Below, in pieces: positions 1 through 7,997 of a stretch of DNA of 64,000 nucleotides. The position numbers and the translations under genes are program-made. The stretch is from Anaerolineales bacterium UBA6055 (GTDB taxonomy: Bacteria; Chloroflexota; Anaerolineae; Aggregatilineales; Phototrophicaceae). A model generated the notes under the pieces. That model searched no databases. It was not told the origin of the DNA and worked only from the letters and a program-made list of their open reading frames with translations. Location of the stretch: the NCBI GenBank assembly GCA_002428985.1, contig DIYL01000057.1, forward strand, positions 62,001 to 126,000, read 5' to 3'. The stretch's first letter is position 1. The number at the start of each line of letters is the position of its first letter.

Positions 1-2
1 TT

Positions 3-275
3 GCGATTACCAACACGCCAATTCCATTATCCGTTGGTGTACGGGTGAGTGTAATTAATGTCGGAGATCAAGAATTAAATGTGCGCAATGTACCGGGAGT
101 CAATGGTAGTCAAGTATTATTCCGTGTCCCTCAAGGCACTGAATTCAGTATCATTGATGGCCCTCAACAAGCAGATGGATTTACTTGGTGGCAAATTCAA
201 GATGCGACAACAGCACAACGTGGTTGGGCAGTCGCAAATTATTTAGACGTTGTTCAAGCAGGAACAGGACAATAA
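3..275 (+). CDS. C-terminal end of an SH3-domain (SH3b) protein, partial
   Basis: The reading frame is open from the left edge of the window, so this is the 3' end of a longer gene. The visible ~90 residues look like a bacterial SH3 domain: a LNVRNVPG turn followed by a VPQGTEFSIIDGP strand, a TWWQIQ segment and a GWAVANYL ending. This is the usual N-V-R-x-x-P ... G-W-V-x-x-x-Y-L signature of SH3b modules. These modules usually sit on secreted or membrane-anchored proteins that bind cell-wall material. The gene stops three bases before the ligA ATG, so the two are probably co-transcribed. The in-frame GTG at 45 is not needed as a start, because upstream codons also read as protein. Which enzyme or anchor precedes the domain cannot be seen. 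Confidence 0.7.
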   Translation, partial: AITNTPIPLSVGVRVSVINVGDQELNVRNVPGVNGSQVLFRVPQGTEFSIIDGPQQADGFTWWQIQDATTAQRGWAVANYLDVVQAGTGQ

Positions 276-278
276 TAA

Positions 279-2567
279 ATGAGTGAAAATCTCGCACAAC
301 GTGCAGAAGCATTACGCGAACAAATCAATTATCATATCTATCGTTATAATGTCCTCGGTGACCCAATCATCACCGATCATGAATATGACAAACTCTTCCA
401 TGAACTACGCCAAATTGAGGAAGATAATCCAGACCTTGCGACACCAGATTCCCCTACATTACGCGTTGGATCAGATTTATCATCGGATTTCGATAAAATC
501 CAACATGCTGCTCCAATTCTCAGTCTTGCAAATGCATTTGATGGTGACGATCTAGTTGCATGGGAAGAACGCAACTTAAAGCGACTACCTTCCAATACTC
601 AGCTTGACTATGTGCTTGAACCCAAATTAGATGGGCTAACGATTGTCATCACCTACGAAAACGGCATCCTAACCCATGCCGCCACACGTGGTAATGGTGA
701 ACTCGGCGATAATGTTACAGCAAACGTCAAAACAATTAATACTGTCCCACTTCGTATCCCAGTCGATGCAAATAAAGGTGCCCCACCAGAGCGTCTAGTT
801 GTCCGTGGTGAAATCTTATTCCACAAAGATGATTTTGATGCACTCAACAAAGAGCAAGTCGCGCAAGGGTTGGATACGTATGTCAATGCGCGCAATACAG
901 CGTCAGGCTCGCTCAAGCAGAAAGATAGTCGTGAGACAGCCAAACGTAATTTAACCGCATATATCTATAGCATCGTTGATAGTGACGGTGTGATGTTGGA
1001 AACTGAGTGGGATATTGTGGGATATTTGCGGGATATGGGCTTTAATGTCATCACAAATGCCGATCATTATCCAACATTATCCAACATTATCCAACAATTA
1101 CCCACATGGGAAGCAAAACGCGACAGTCTCCCCTTCGAGATTGATGGTTTAGTTATTAAAGTGAATGATTTATCCCACGTCCGTGAATTGGGTGTTTCAG
1201 GGAAAGATCCACGTGGTGCAATTGCGTTTAAATTTCCGGCTGAAGAAGCTACCACCAAACTTCTTGATGTAACCATCAACATCGGACGCACCGGAAAAGT
1301 CACACCGACAGCACAACTTGAGCCTGTCTTCATCGGTGGTGTGACCGTCTCTAATGCAAGCCTACACAATTACGACCAAATTGAATCGCTTGATATTCGT
1401 ATGGGTGATATGGTAATTGTCAAGCGTTCGGGTGATGTCATTCCATATGTTGTTGGCCCTGTGACTGGCGCACGCACAGGCGACGAAGCCCCGATTAATC
1501 CGCCAGAAATATGCCCATTCTGTGGCACCCCGTTAATTCAGCCAGAAGGCGCAGTTGATTGGTTCTGCCCGAACCCTAAATGTCCAGAGCGTGTATTCCG
1601 TAGTCTAGAGTTTTTTGTTTCACGCGGTGCGATGGATATTGATGGCATGGGGCCACAAACAATTCAAGCACTCATTGAGCAAGGGCTGATTACCGACGAA
1701 GCCGACATTTTCTATTTGACAGAAGAACCACTACTAGAGCTTGAAGGGTTCGCACAAAAGAAAGTTGATAACTTATTAGCATCTATCAACATGGCAAAAT
1801 CACGTCCATTTGCACAGGTACTCGCCTCACTTGGGATTGATGGCATCGGTACAACTGTATCAAACCTCATTACAGATAACTTCGATACGATTGATGATTT
1901 GTTGCAATCTACAAGCGCAATCAAATCTGCTGAGCAAGCATTTATCGAATATGTACAACCAATTATCGATAGTGCAAAAGGCGATATGTTTGGTCAAACC
2001 GATGGCGTGAAGAAAGTAATTTATCGCCTCAATCATCCGAATACCGAACTTGCCCCACGGTATCTATCCGCTAAAGATGTGCAAGCGAGTGTCAAACGCT
2101 TCTTGAAACCACTCAACGAGACCTCCCCCGTATCCGATGAACAACTCACAGGCATGTTGGATAAATTGGTCGATCTGATGCAAGCCTCCAGCAAATTACA
2201 CAACATCGAAGGACTTGGTCCAATACTTGTGCAGAATATCGTGGATTGGTTTGCTGACGAGCATCATCAAAATCTGCTCAAAAAAATGCGAGACGCAGGT
2301 GTAAATATGCAAGCGGAGAAAAAAGAAATCGCTAGGACCGACCTTGCTGGAAAAACCTTTGTCCTCACAGGTACAATGTCGGTTTCACGTAATGAGCTTA
2401 AGGCATTGATTGAAGCCCACGGCGGGAAAGTCAGCGGGAGCGTCAGCAAGAAAACCAGTTATGTTGTCGCAGGTGATTCACCGGGGAGCAAGGTCGAAAA
2501 AGCTGAGAAAAACGGCGTGTCTATCATCACCGAAGATGAGTTGCGTGCTATGATTTCTGGAGAGTGA
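279..2567 (+). CDS. ligA: NAD-dependent DNA ligase LigA with an insertion in the HhH region
   Basis: Seals nicks in duplex DNA using NAD+ in replication and repair. The order of parts is classical: N-terminal Ia domain with YxxLFHELR, adenylation domain with the lysine motif EPKLDG (K116), OB fold, a four-cysteine zinc finger (CPFC at ~412 and CPNPKC at ~435-440), helix-hairpin-helix repeats, and a C-terminal BRCT domain (~688-762, VLTGTMSVSRNELK). At 762 residues it is longer than the usual ~650-720. The extra length lies at ~550-640, between FAQVLASLGIDGIGTT and HNIEGLGPILVQNIVDWF, where roughly 85 residues are inserted inside the HhH array. The ATG at 279 follows the previous stop by three bases. 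The stop is separated from the next ATG by one base, suggesting translational coupling. Confidence 0.97.
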   Translation: MSENLAQRAEALREQINYHIYRYNVLGDPIITDHEYDKLFHELRQIEEDNPDLATPDSPTLRVGSDLSSDFDKIQHAAPILSLANAFDGDDLVAWEERNLKRLPSNTQLDYVLEPKLDGLTIVITYENGILTHAATRGNGELGDNVTANVKTINTVPLRIPVDANKGAPPERLVVRGEILFHKDDFDALNKEQVAQGLDTYVNARNTASGSLKQKDSRETAKRNLTAYIYSIVDSDGVMLETEWDIVGYLRDMGFNVITNADHYPTLSNIIQQLPTWEAKRDSLPFEIDGLVIKVNDLSHVRELGVSGKDPRGAIAFKFPAEEATTKLLDVTINIGRTGKVTPTAQLEPVFIGGVTVSNASLHNYDQIESLDIRMGDMVIVKRSGDVIPYVVGPVTGARTGDEAPINPPEICPFCGTPLIQPEGAVDWFCPNPKCPERVFRSLEFFVSRGAMDIDGMGPQTIQALIEQGLITDEADIFYLTEEPLLELEGFAQKKVDNLLASINMAKSRPFAQVLASLGIDGIGTTVSNLITDNFDTIDDLLQSTSAIKSAEQAFIEYVQPIIDSAKGDMFGQTDGVKKVIYRLNHPNTELAPRYLSAKDVQASVKRFLKPLNETSPVSDEQLTGMLDKLVDLMQASSKLHNIEGLGPILVQNIVDWFADEHHQNLLKKMRDAGVNMQAEKKEIARTDLAGKTFVLTGTMSVSRNELKALIEAHGGKVSGSVSKKTSYVVAGDSPGSKVEKAEKNGVSIITEDELRAMISGE

Positions 2568-2568
2568 C

Positions 2569-3159
2569 ATGGGCGTTGAAGTACATTTACAATCCATACC
2601 TCCGAATTGTAAACTTTTGGATTTAGCGCGAGAACAAGCGGAGATTATTGGTCTGTTCTGGAATTTTGAAGAAATCAAAGAACATTGTTCCGTAAAATCC
2701 ATCATTGGTGACCATGAATTAATCACAAAAATTGACAAGCTTTTCCTAGATTGTTTAGAAAAGCATCCAAGTCTAGAGAAAAGAAACTATTCGGGAAACC
2801 GTCAACACGACAAAATTTGGTATTTGCTATCACCGAATAGACGTAATCTCAATTTTAGAGGTTCAGAGGATAATCTGTTCTATGGAGCCATATATGGAGA
2901 GCAACGATTACACTCGAGTGAGAATATGTATTACAATCCGCCAAATACTGTGAGGTCAATTACGGAGTATTTAGGCTCTATTACATATGATGACTTCGGC
3001 AAACATTATAATTTCAAAGCAATGAAAGAAGCTGGAGTTTATAAAGTTCTACATGACAAAGATCGTCTAAGCTCTGCATGGAATGAATTTCAGAAAATAC
3101 GGAAACTGTATCAAGAAGCATCGCAATTGGGTGAAGGAATGTTGACAGCAATTGAATAA
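2569..3159 (+). CDS. DUF1877-like protein of unknown function
   Basis: A 196-residue soluble protein that starts MGVEVHLQSIPP. It ends with a GVYKVLHD...W.EFQKIRKLYQEASQLGEGML pattern that resembles the C-terminus of the DUF1877 (E. coli YfbM) family, where a helix with FYxxAxxxGxxVLxxI closes the fold. The assignment is by eye and tentative. The ATG lies one base after the ligA stop. A related but frameshifted gene follows at 3281-3894, so this is the intact member of a tandem pair. No signal peptide or membrane segment is visible. YfbM-like proteins have no established function; in other genomes they are often found near toxin-immunity or scattered accessory genes, but nothing here shows such a role. 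Confidence 0.6.
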   Translation: MGVEVHLQSIPPNCKLLDLAREQAEIIGLFWNFEEIKEHCSVKSIIGDHELITKIDKLFLDCLEKHPSLEKRNYSGNRQHDKIWYLLSPNRRNLNFRGSEDNLFYGAIYGEQRLHSSENMYYNPPNTVRSITEYLGSITYDDFGKHYNFKAMKEAGVYKVLHDKDRLSSAWNEFQKIRKLYQEASQLGEGMLTAIE

Positions 3160-3221
3160 GACGAATCTCTTTTTAAGGAAATTCTTGAACTACAACTTTA
3201 ACTTCGAGATAGATAAAAAAC

Positions 3222-3275
3222 ATGTATGAAGACATTATTTCCAAAGATGTGCTAAAAGCAGTGATTTCAGGATAA
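3222..3275 (+). repeat. Relic of a duplicated ligA 3' end
   Basis: Eighteen codons from ATG 3222 to TAA 3273-3275 encode a peptide ending IISKDVLKAVISG. This matches the LigA C-terminus IITEDELRAMISG at 7 of 13 positions, with the remaining changes mostly conservative. Both sequences are followed within a few bases by the ATG of a DUF1877-like gene. The simplest reading is an old tandem duplication that copied the ligA tail together with the adjoining gene. The remaining ~60 bases of the 3160-3280 gap show nothing else. Confidence 0.55.
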
Positions 3276-3280
3276 CCAAT

Positions 3281-3894
3281 ATGGGGCGGGAATTAAATCT
3301 ACAGTCAATACCAGAAGATTCCGAACTACTTGAAATTGCAATACAAGATTTAGAAGTTGCCGAATTACTATCTTTAGTGGGTTATGTGTTCGAAGGTCAA
3401 AACCTATTTTCAAGATACAAAAATGATACATCGCGAGTATTTGATGAAAAGGCACAAAAAATTTCAAAGAAAAACCCAAAATCAGCGAGCGTAAATTTTA
3501 TGATATTGGTCGACGATATGATGCAATCAATTACTTATTATGCGAAAAACGCCGTCTTAACATCACATTTGGACTCCAATATAGCCCAATTCATGTTGCT
3601 ATGTATGGCAATAAACAAATACATCCCGAAGTAAAATCTAGTCAAGGATTTGATATCACACTGGTTACAGCGGATTATGTTCCGAAAATTGTCAGTTTCA
3701 TACAGGGTGTAAGTTTCAAAGAGTTCAAAAGATTTTGGCATTCCGAAACAATGGGAGAATTTGGTGTCTACAAAGTGGACAATTCATGGGACGAACGTGA
3801 TTTAGTCTTCTGCTGGGATGAGCTTCAGCGTATGCTAGCATTCTATTTGAGTGTTGAAGAACACAATGAAGCAGTCCTAACATGGATAACATAG
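3281..3894 (+). pseudogene. Second DUF1877-like gene, broken by a frameshift
   Basis: Paralogue of the gene at 2569. It starts MGRELNLQSIPEDSELLEIA (the first copy has MGVEVHLQSIPP) in frame 2 and ends LAFYLSVEEHNEAVLTWIT in frame 1. After ~3469 the frame-1 reading gives ERKFYDIGRRYDAINYLL and AMYGNKQIHPE. These align with EKRNYSGNRQHDKIWYLL and AIYGEQRLHSSE of the intact copy, so the homology crosses from frame 2 to frame 1 between about 3442 and 3470. An A6 run at 3456-3461 is the likely site of a one-base indel. Without the shift, frame 2 stops at 3634. It could be a true pseudogene, a phase-variable tract or a sequencing error. The slippery sequence does not match a canonical X XXY YYZ programmed site. 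Confidence 0.65.
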
Positions 3895-3939
3895 AATAAT
3901 AATTAAACACTACCAATTTTCACACGAATCGAGAACTCA

Positions 3940-5184
3940 ATGTCCGAAGGCATTATCACAATTAAAAAAGGGCGCGAAAAGCCCATCCGTAACCAACACC
4001 CGTGGATTTTTTCAGGCGCGATTTTCCGTACTGAAAATGCGGTCGATGGGGAGCTCGTCACAGTTGTTGATCACCAGAATAATTTTCTCGCACGTGGATA
4101 CTGGAATTCTAAATCACAAATTCAGGTTCGTATTCTCACATGGGAAGATGAACCGATTACCGACGAGTGGTGGGAAAACAAGTTTGAACAAGCCATCAAA
4201 TTGCGGTCAATCATCCGCATTTATTCTGAGCCGAATCAAGAACAAGTTGCCTGTCGGATCATTAACGCAGAAAATGACTTTCTCCCTGGACTCATCATTG
4301 ACCAATACGCCGATTGGTATGTCCTGCAAGCCCTGACGCTCTATATCGACAAATACAAACAAAAATTAGCAGAAATTTTTGCTGATGTTATTGGTGCTGA
4401 TCAGGTTTATGAGCGTAGTGATGTTGACGTTCGCCATCGCGAAGGATTGCAGGAATCGACAGGATTATTGATAGGTGATGACGTTCCTGAAGTAATCGAA
4501 ATCATCGAAAGCGATACCGTTTACAATGTCGATATTCGCAATGGTCATAAAACCGGATTTTATCTCGACCAGCGGGAAAACCGTGATGAATTAGCAAGGC
4601 TGGTTGCATTTTATGTAGATACAGCCAATGATGATGTTGACCAAATACAGTTACTCAACTTATTCAGTTATACAGGTGGATTTGGCATCTCTGCGCATAA
4701 TATTGGCACACCTGTGCATACAGTCAATGTAGACGCATCTTACGAAGCTTTAGAACTAGCAGAAGCCAACTATAATCTCAATGACTTTAGTAGCGACGAT
4801 GAACAAACCGCGGCGTTTATCCAAGCAGACTGTTTTGATTATCTGCATCACTGTGTTGACGAAGGTAAACTATTCGACATTGTAATTCTCGATCCACCCA
4901 AGTTTGCCCACAACAAACGGCAAATTGACCGTGCCTCCCGTGGTTATAAAGACCTCAACTTAAATGCATTTAAAATCATCCGAGAAGGTGGCTATTTAAT
5001 GACATTTTCTTGTTCTGGTGCAATTAGCCGAGATCTATTCCAAAAGATTGTATTTGGTGCCTTAGCGGATAGTGGACGACAAGCACAAATTATCCAGCAT
5101 TTGTCAGCTGGTGATGACCATCCGATTGCATTAACATTCCCAGAGGGTGAATATCTCAAGGGACTATTGTTGCGGGTATTCTAA
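3940..5184 (+). CDS. rlmI: RlmI-type class I SAM-dependent rRNA methyltransferase
   Basis: A 414-residue protein of the RlmI/YccW family, which methylates C5 of a cytosine in 23S rRNA (C1962 in E. coli). The N-terminus is a PUA-like RNA-binding domain beginning KKGREKPIRNQHPWIFSGAI. A middle domain contains VYERSDVDVRHREGL. The C-terminal Rossmann fold has the SAM motif LLNLFSYTGGFGISA (~residue 240) and the catalytic-type motif VILDPPKFAHNK (~315). FSCSGAI supplies the expected cysteine region. Length and domain order match the family (E. coli 396). The ATG at 3940 opens the PUA domain directly. The gene is downstream of the broken DUF1877-like gene and appears independent of it. Exact rRNA target is inferred from the family. 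Confidence 0.9.
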   Translation: MSEGIITIKKGREKPIRNQHPWIFSGAIFRTENAVDGELVTVVDHQNNFLARGYWNSKSQIQVRILTWEDEPITDEWWENKFEQAIKLRSIIRIYSEPNQEQVACRIINAENDFLPGLIIDQYADWYVLQALTLYIDKYKQKLAEIFADVIGADQVYERSDVDVRHREGLQESTGLLIGDDVPEVIEIIESDTVYNVDIRNGHKTGFYLDQRENRDELARLVAFYVDTANDDVDQIQLLNLFSYTGGFGISAHNIGTPVHTVNVDASYEALELAEANYNLNDFSSDDEQTAAFIQADCFDYLHHCVDEGKLFDIVILDPPKFAHNKRQIDRASRGYKDLNLNAFKIIREGGYLMTFSCSGAISRDLFQKIVFGALADSGRQAQIIQHLSAGDDHPIALTFPEGEYLKGLLLRVF

Positions 5185-5236
5185 ACAATAGGTGTATCAC
5201 AATAGATCGGCTCAATCACAATTAGTGAGGCAATCT

Positions 5237-5998
5237 ATGATTATCAAATTTGGTATCGTTATTTTCGTGTTGATCAGTGTTTTTGGCTGTTCATCTGAGA
5301 CAACATCAGATTATGTAGAAACTATACCAGTATTATCGACGATAAGCCCGACACCAACACCACATCATATTCCAACAGAGATTACACCACTAGCAACAGT
5401 CAATGCGAATATCAGCAATCAATTAGACCCTAATCATTCTTATCGGCTGAACGTTCAAATCAGTTCAGCGATGTTAAGATTGAAAATCTCAAGTCAAACA
5501 TCTTCCCAGAACATACTCGCCCAATACGAGCTCGATACCCCTATTACAGACGAAACTGAATTTCCAAATTATGTATCAACTTTACACTTTGACCAAAATT
5601 GGTTGGGGTCATATTTACTCGATCCAATTAACTCTATAATCAATTGGTCGACGTATCCGATTAGTGAAATATCTGGGCGATTTGTAATCAACAATCACAA
5701 AACTATGTTATTGGTCGGCGCATGTAAAGTTACTGGTGGACGTGGACAATGGTGTGGTTTGTCAACATTATGGCTATTTGACCTAAACACCGGATACTAC
5801 AAACTATATGACACGGATATGAAGCGGCTATATGACCTGCGGTTTAATCATGATGGGACTGAAATCATTGCGGAGGGGTGCTTAGAACAACCCAATGCTT
5901 ATTTTGGATGGTGTGGTGATTCCGCAGTTGTCCGTTACCGCACATCCGATGGTGAGGAACTTATCCGTTTTGTGATGACACCAGAGCCAAGACAATAG
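5237..5998 (+). CDS. Lipoprotein of unknown function
   Basis: The start is placed at ATG 5237, preceded by GAGG. This gives MIIKFGIVIFVLISVFGCSS, a clean type II signal peptide with the lipobox cysteine at residue 18. A longer frame from 5192 would bury this signal. After the cysteine comes a Thr/Pro-rich tether (ISPTPTPHHIPTEITPLA). A ~200-residue domain with repeated WLGSYLLDP, WCGLSTLWLFDLNTGYYKLY and FGWCGDSAVVRYRTSDG segments then resembles blades of a beta-propeller (TolB/WD-like). It is probably an exported, membrane-tethered protein. No function can be named. It is 52 bases downstream of rlmI on the same strand and converges on the recombinase-like gene. Confidence 0.7.
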   Translation: MIIKFGIVIFVLISVFGCSSETTSDYVETIPVLSTISPTPTPHHIPTEITPLATVNANISNQLDPNHSYRLNVQISSAMLRLKISSQTSSQNILAQYELDTPITDETEFPNYVSTLHFDQNWLGSYLLDPINSIINWSTYPISEISGRFVINNHKTMLLVGACKVTGGRGQWCGLSTLWLFDLNTGYYKLYDTDMKRLYDLRFNHDGTEIIAEGCLEQPNAYFGWCGDSAVVRYRTSDGEELIRFVMTPEPRQ

Positions 5999-6022
5999 AT
6001 TTTAGATCAACACAAGTATTGA

Positions 6023-6958
6023 TTACTCGAATTTTTCGTGATCTAACCGCTCTGAAATGCGCTTGATTTTGTTACTCGTCTCGTACCAACTTGTTTTGCT
6101 TAATCCAAGTTTTTCACGGATACGATCTTCATCAACACCAGCCCGAAAATCACGCACCGCTGATGTCCAACGCATCACCTCAAATGACAGTTTGAATGGG
6201 ACTTCGGCGCGTTGTCCAACTTCGGTCAGGATATACTCAAGATTACGCGTCGTGCAGGTGAAGACATTTTCTTTCGGTGCATGTTGCTGATAGTATAAAT
6301 CCAGTAATGTAATAAACTCACGATCTAATTCGATGCGCCGCTCTTTATAAACATTCTTGGCTTTGTGTTTGATAATTGCCATCGGCATATCAAGATTACT
6401 GCGGTCAATATCATCGCGCTCTAGCCGCCCTGTTTCCGATTTTTTGATGCCTGTTAGTAATAGTAATCGAAATAATACTTCAGCCCGATAATCTTGATCC
6501 TCACCTTTTTTCATCATCATGGATGCATCAATACATTCGCGTACTTGATCCTCAGTCAAAACCTCAGATAACGGTGCAGGACCAGATCGTTGCAAAATTG
6601 GTTTGGCTGGGTCATATGGAATCGCCTCAAGCCCTTTTAGCCATTTAAAGTACACTTTGAGTGTTGTCACCCGTCGCGCATATGTTTTACGACTACAAGA
6701 AACGCCACGTTTATTTTCCATCCAGTCTAAATATGCATTCAAGTCCGATGTCAGATATTGTGAAATCGGCGTTGCTGGATCACTATATTCTGCAAGTAAA
6801 TTCATATCACCGCGAAACGCTTTGATTGTGTGGACAGACTTGCCCTCTTTGCGCAAGAATTCTCCAAACAAATCAAATGTTGCACCTAATGCAGTTTGTT
6901 TATTAATGTCTTTAGCTGTTTGTGGCTGATTAGGAAAAAGTGAAAGCTGTTTTGACAT
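6023..6958 (-). CDS. Tyrosine-recombinase-fold protein with a degenerate active site
   Basis: A ~310-residue protein with the two-domain layout of tyrosine recombinases. The N-terminal SAM-like core-binding domain contains FGEFLRKEGKSVHTIKAFRG, and a catalytic domain contains LLLLTGIKKSETGRLERDDI. The catalytic signature is eroded. The box I arginine (usually TGLRxSE) reads TGIKKSE, the HxxR box reads EVMRWTSA with His replaced by Glu but Arg kept, and the LGH of the last motif reads LGLS. The nucleophile-position tyrosine (SWYETSNKI) is present. ATG 6958 is preferred over 6967 because a GGA motif lies 8 bases upstream of it. No attachment-site repeats or tRNA target are visible nearby, so this looks like a resident chromosomal gene. 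It may bind DNA without recombining it. Confidence 0.75.
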   Translation of the reverse strand: MSKQLSLFPNQPQTAKDINKQTALGATFDLFGEFLRKEGKSVHTIKAFRGDMNLLAEYSDPATPISQYLTSDLNAYLDWMENKRGVSCSRKTYARRVTTLKVYFKWLKGLEAIPYDPAKPILQRSGPAPLSEVLTEDQVRECIDASMMMKKGEDQDYRAEVLFRLLLLTGIKKSETGRLERDDIDRSNLDMPMAIIKHKAKNVYKERRIELDREFITLLDLYYQQHAPKENVFTCTTRNLEYILTEVGQRAEVPFKLSFEVMRWTSAVRDFRAGVDEDRIREKLGLSKTSWYETSNKIKRISERLDHEKFE

Positions 6959-7128
6959 AGAACACATCCAATTTTAGAACAGATTTTCCCCTAGCATAGA
7001 AAGGATGTGCGAAACTGTCAAGTTTTAGAGCTCTATCGGACTAAATTCAATAATAAAAATCTGATTAAAACACCAGAGGATAAGCCAACGCTTACCCTCC
7101 GCACAATCAAAATTGGATATAAATGGAC

Positions 7129-7947
7129 TTATCGTTTATTTGTCCATTCAGGATTGTCAAATTGTTCATCAAGGAGTTCCTCAGTCCGTTGAAGTTCCCA
7201 CATAGAAAGTTCACCACGAAACATTTCTAGATCAAATTCTTCACAAAATCCACGTTCAACAGCCAATGCGGCGCGCTCCCATGATGGCGGATTATCCATT
7301 ACATCACCCAAAGCAATTGCACGACTCCGCACTTTAGTTTTACCGGCTTCTCGATCCTCAGCAGTTTCAAATGCAAGCGCATCACAAATCCGCGCAACAT
7401 CACCATACAAAGGAAGCGTGCCGTGTTGCAGGATACCTTCTTTACGGCGCACTTGCGCGCTACCAATAAGTTTGCGTTCATTTACAGTGATTTCGTAGTG
7501 TGATGGGACTTCAAAGCAAACAGGGCCTTTGGTTTTATCACGCAACCCATCCCCCTGATGCTCCGATTTAGGGGACAAACCAATATGTTGGAGTGCCTGT
7601 AATAAACCACGGCTAATTCGACGATAACTTTCAACAACATCACCATCTGCCAATGGATGTTCGATTGGGAGACTGACGCTATATGTTAGTTCATCACCGT
7701 GTAAAATCGCCTTACCGCCCGTTGGGCGACGTACAACATGCCATCCATGGCGATCTAATCCATCCATATCAATATCGCGGATACGTTGCCCATAGCCGAG
7801 TGACATACACATGGGAGCCCAACCATATAATCGTAAAGTAGGCGGTTGCATTCCTTGCGAGACAGCTTCTAAAATTGCGCCATCAATCGCCATGTTACGT
7901 CTTCCCGTAGTAAATTCGCTCTCAAAAATCACACGCCATTGACGCAT
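7129..7947 (-). CDS. lipM: LipM-like octanoyltransferase / lipoate-protein ligase family
   Basis: Biotin/lipoate protein ligase fold enzyme of 272 residues. The start at 7947 is chosen because GGTGAG sits just upstream; a longer frame adds 37 implausible residues. Visible motifs are NMAIDGAILE near the N-terminus, the substrate-loop motif RRPTGGKAILHGDELTYS, and CFEVPSHYEITVNERKLIGS. The last is the LipM pattern in which the cysteine of CFE-PS-YE carries the octanoyl group. LipM transfers octanoate from acyl carrier protein to GcvH in lipoate assembly. A lipoate ligase (LplA) remains possible, since both share the fold; the conserved Cys favours LipM. It is divergent from the LCP gene, with 50-65 bases between the starts. 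Confidence 0.8.
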   Translation of the reverse strand: MRQWRVIFESEFTTGRRNMAIDGAILEAVSQGMQPPTLRLYGWAPMCMSLGYGQRIRDIDMDGLDRHGWHVVRRPTGGKAILHGDELTYSVSLPIEHPLADGDVVESYRRISRGLLQALQHIGLSPKSEHQGDGLRDKTKGPVCFEVPSHYEITVNERKLIGSAQVRRKEGILQHGTLPLYGDVARICDALAFETAEDREAGKTKVRSRAIALGDVMDNPPSWERAALAVERGFCEEFDLEMFRGELSMWELQRTEELLDEQFDNPEWTNKR

Positions 7948-7997
7948 TTTCTCACCTTGCCTATACTGATTTTTGTAAACTATAAAAACGTCAGAGA

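Noticed and set aside
1067..1369. Long antisense frames over ligA and other genes
   Set aside because: These are codon-bias shadows of the real genes with no start site or homology.
3455..3475. Programmed -1 ribosomal frameshift linking the two halves of the second DUF1877-like gene
   Set aside because: The A-rich run does not match X XXY YYZ in the correct frame, and no strong downstream pseudoknot is visible; a mutation or sequencing error explains it better.
7007..7192. 61-residue ORF between the recombinase-like gene and lipM
   Set aside because: Low-complexity translation, no ribosome site and overlap with the lipM 3' end; treated as chance.
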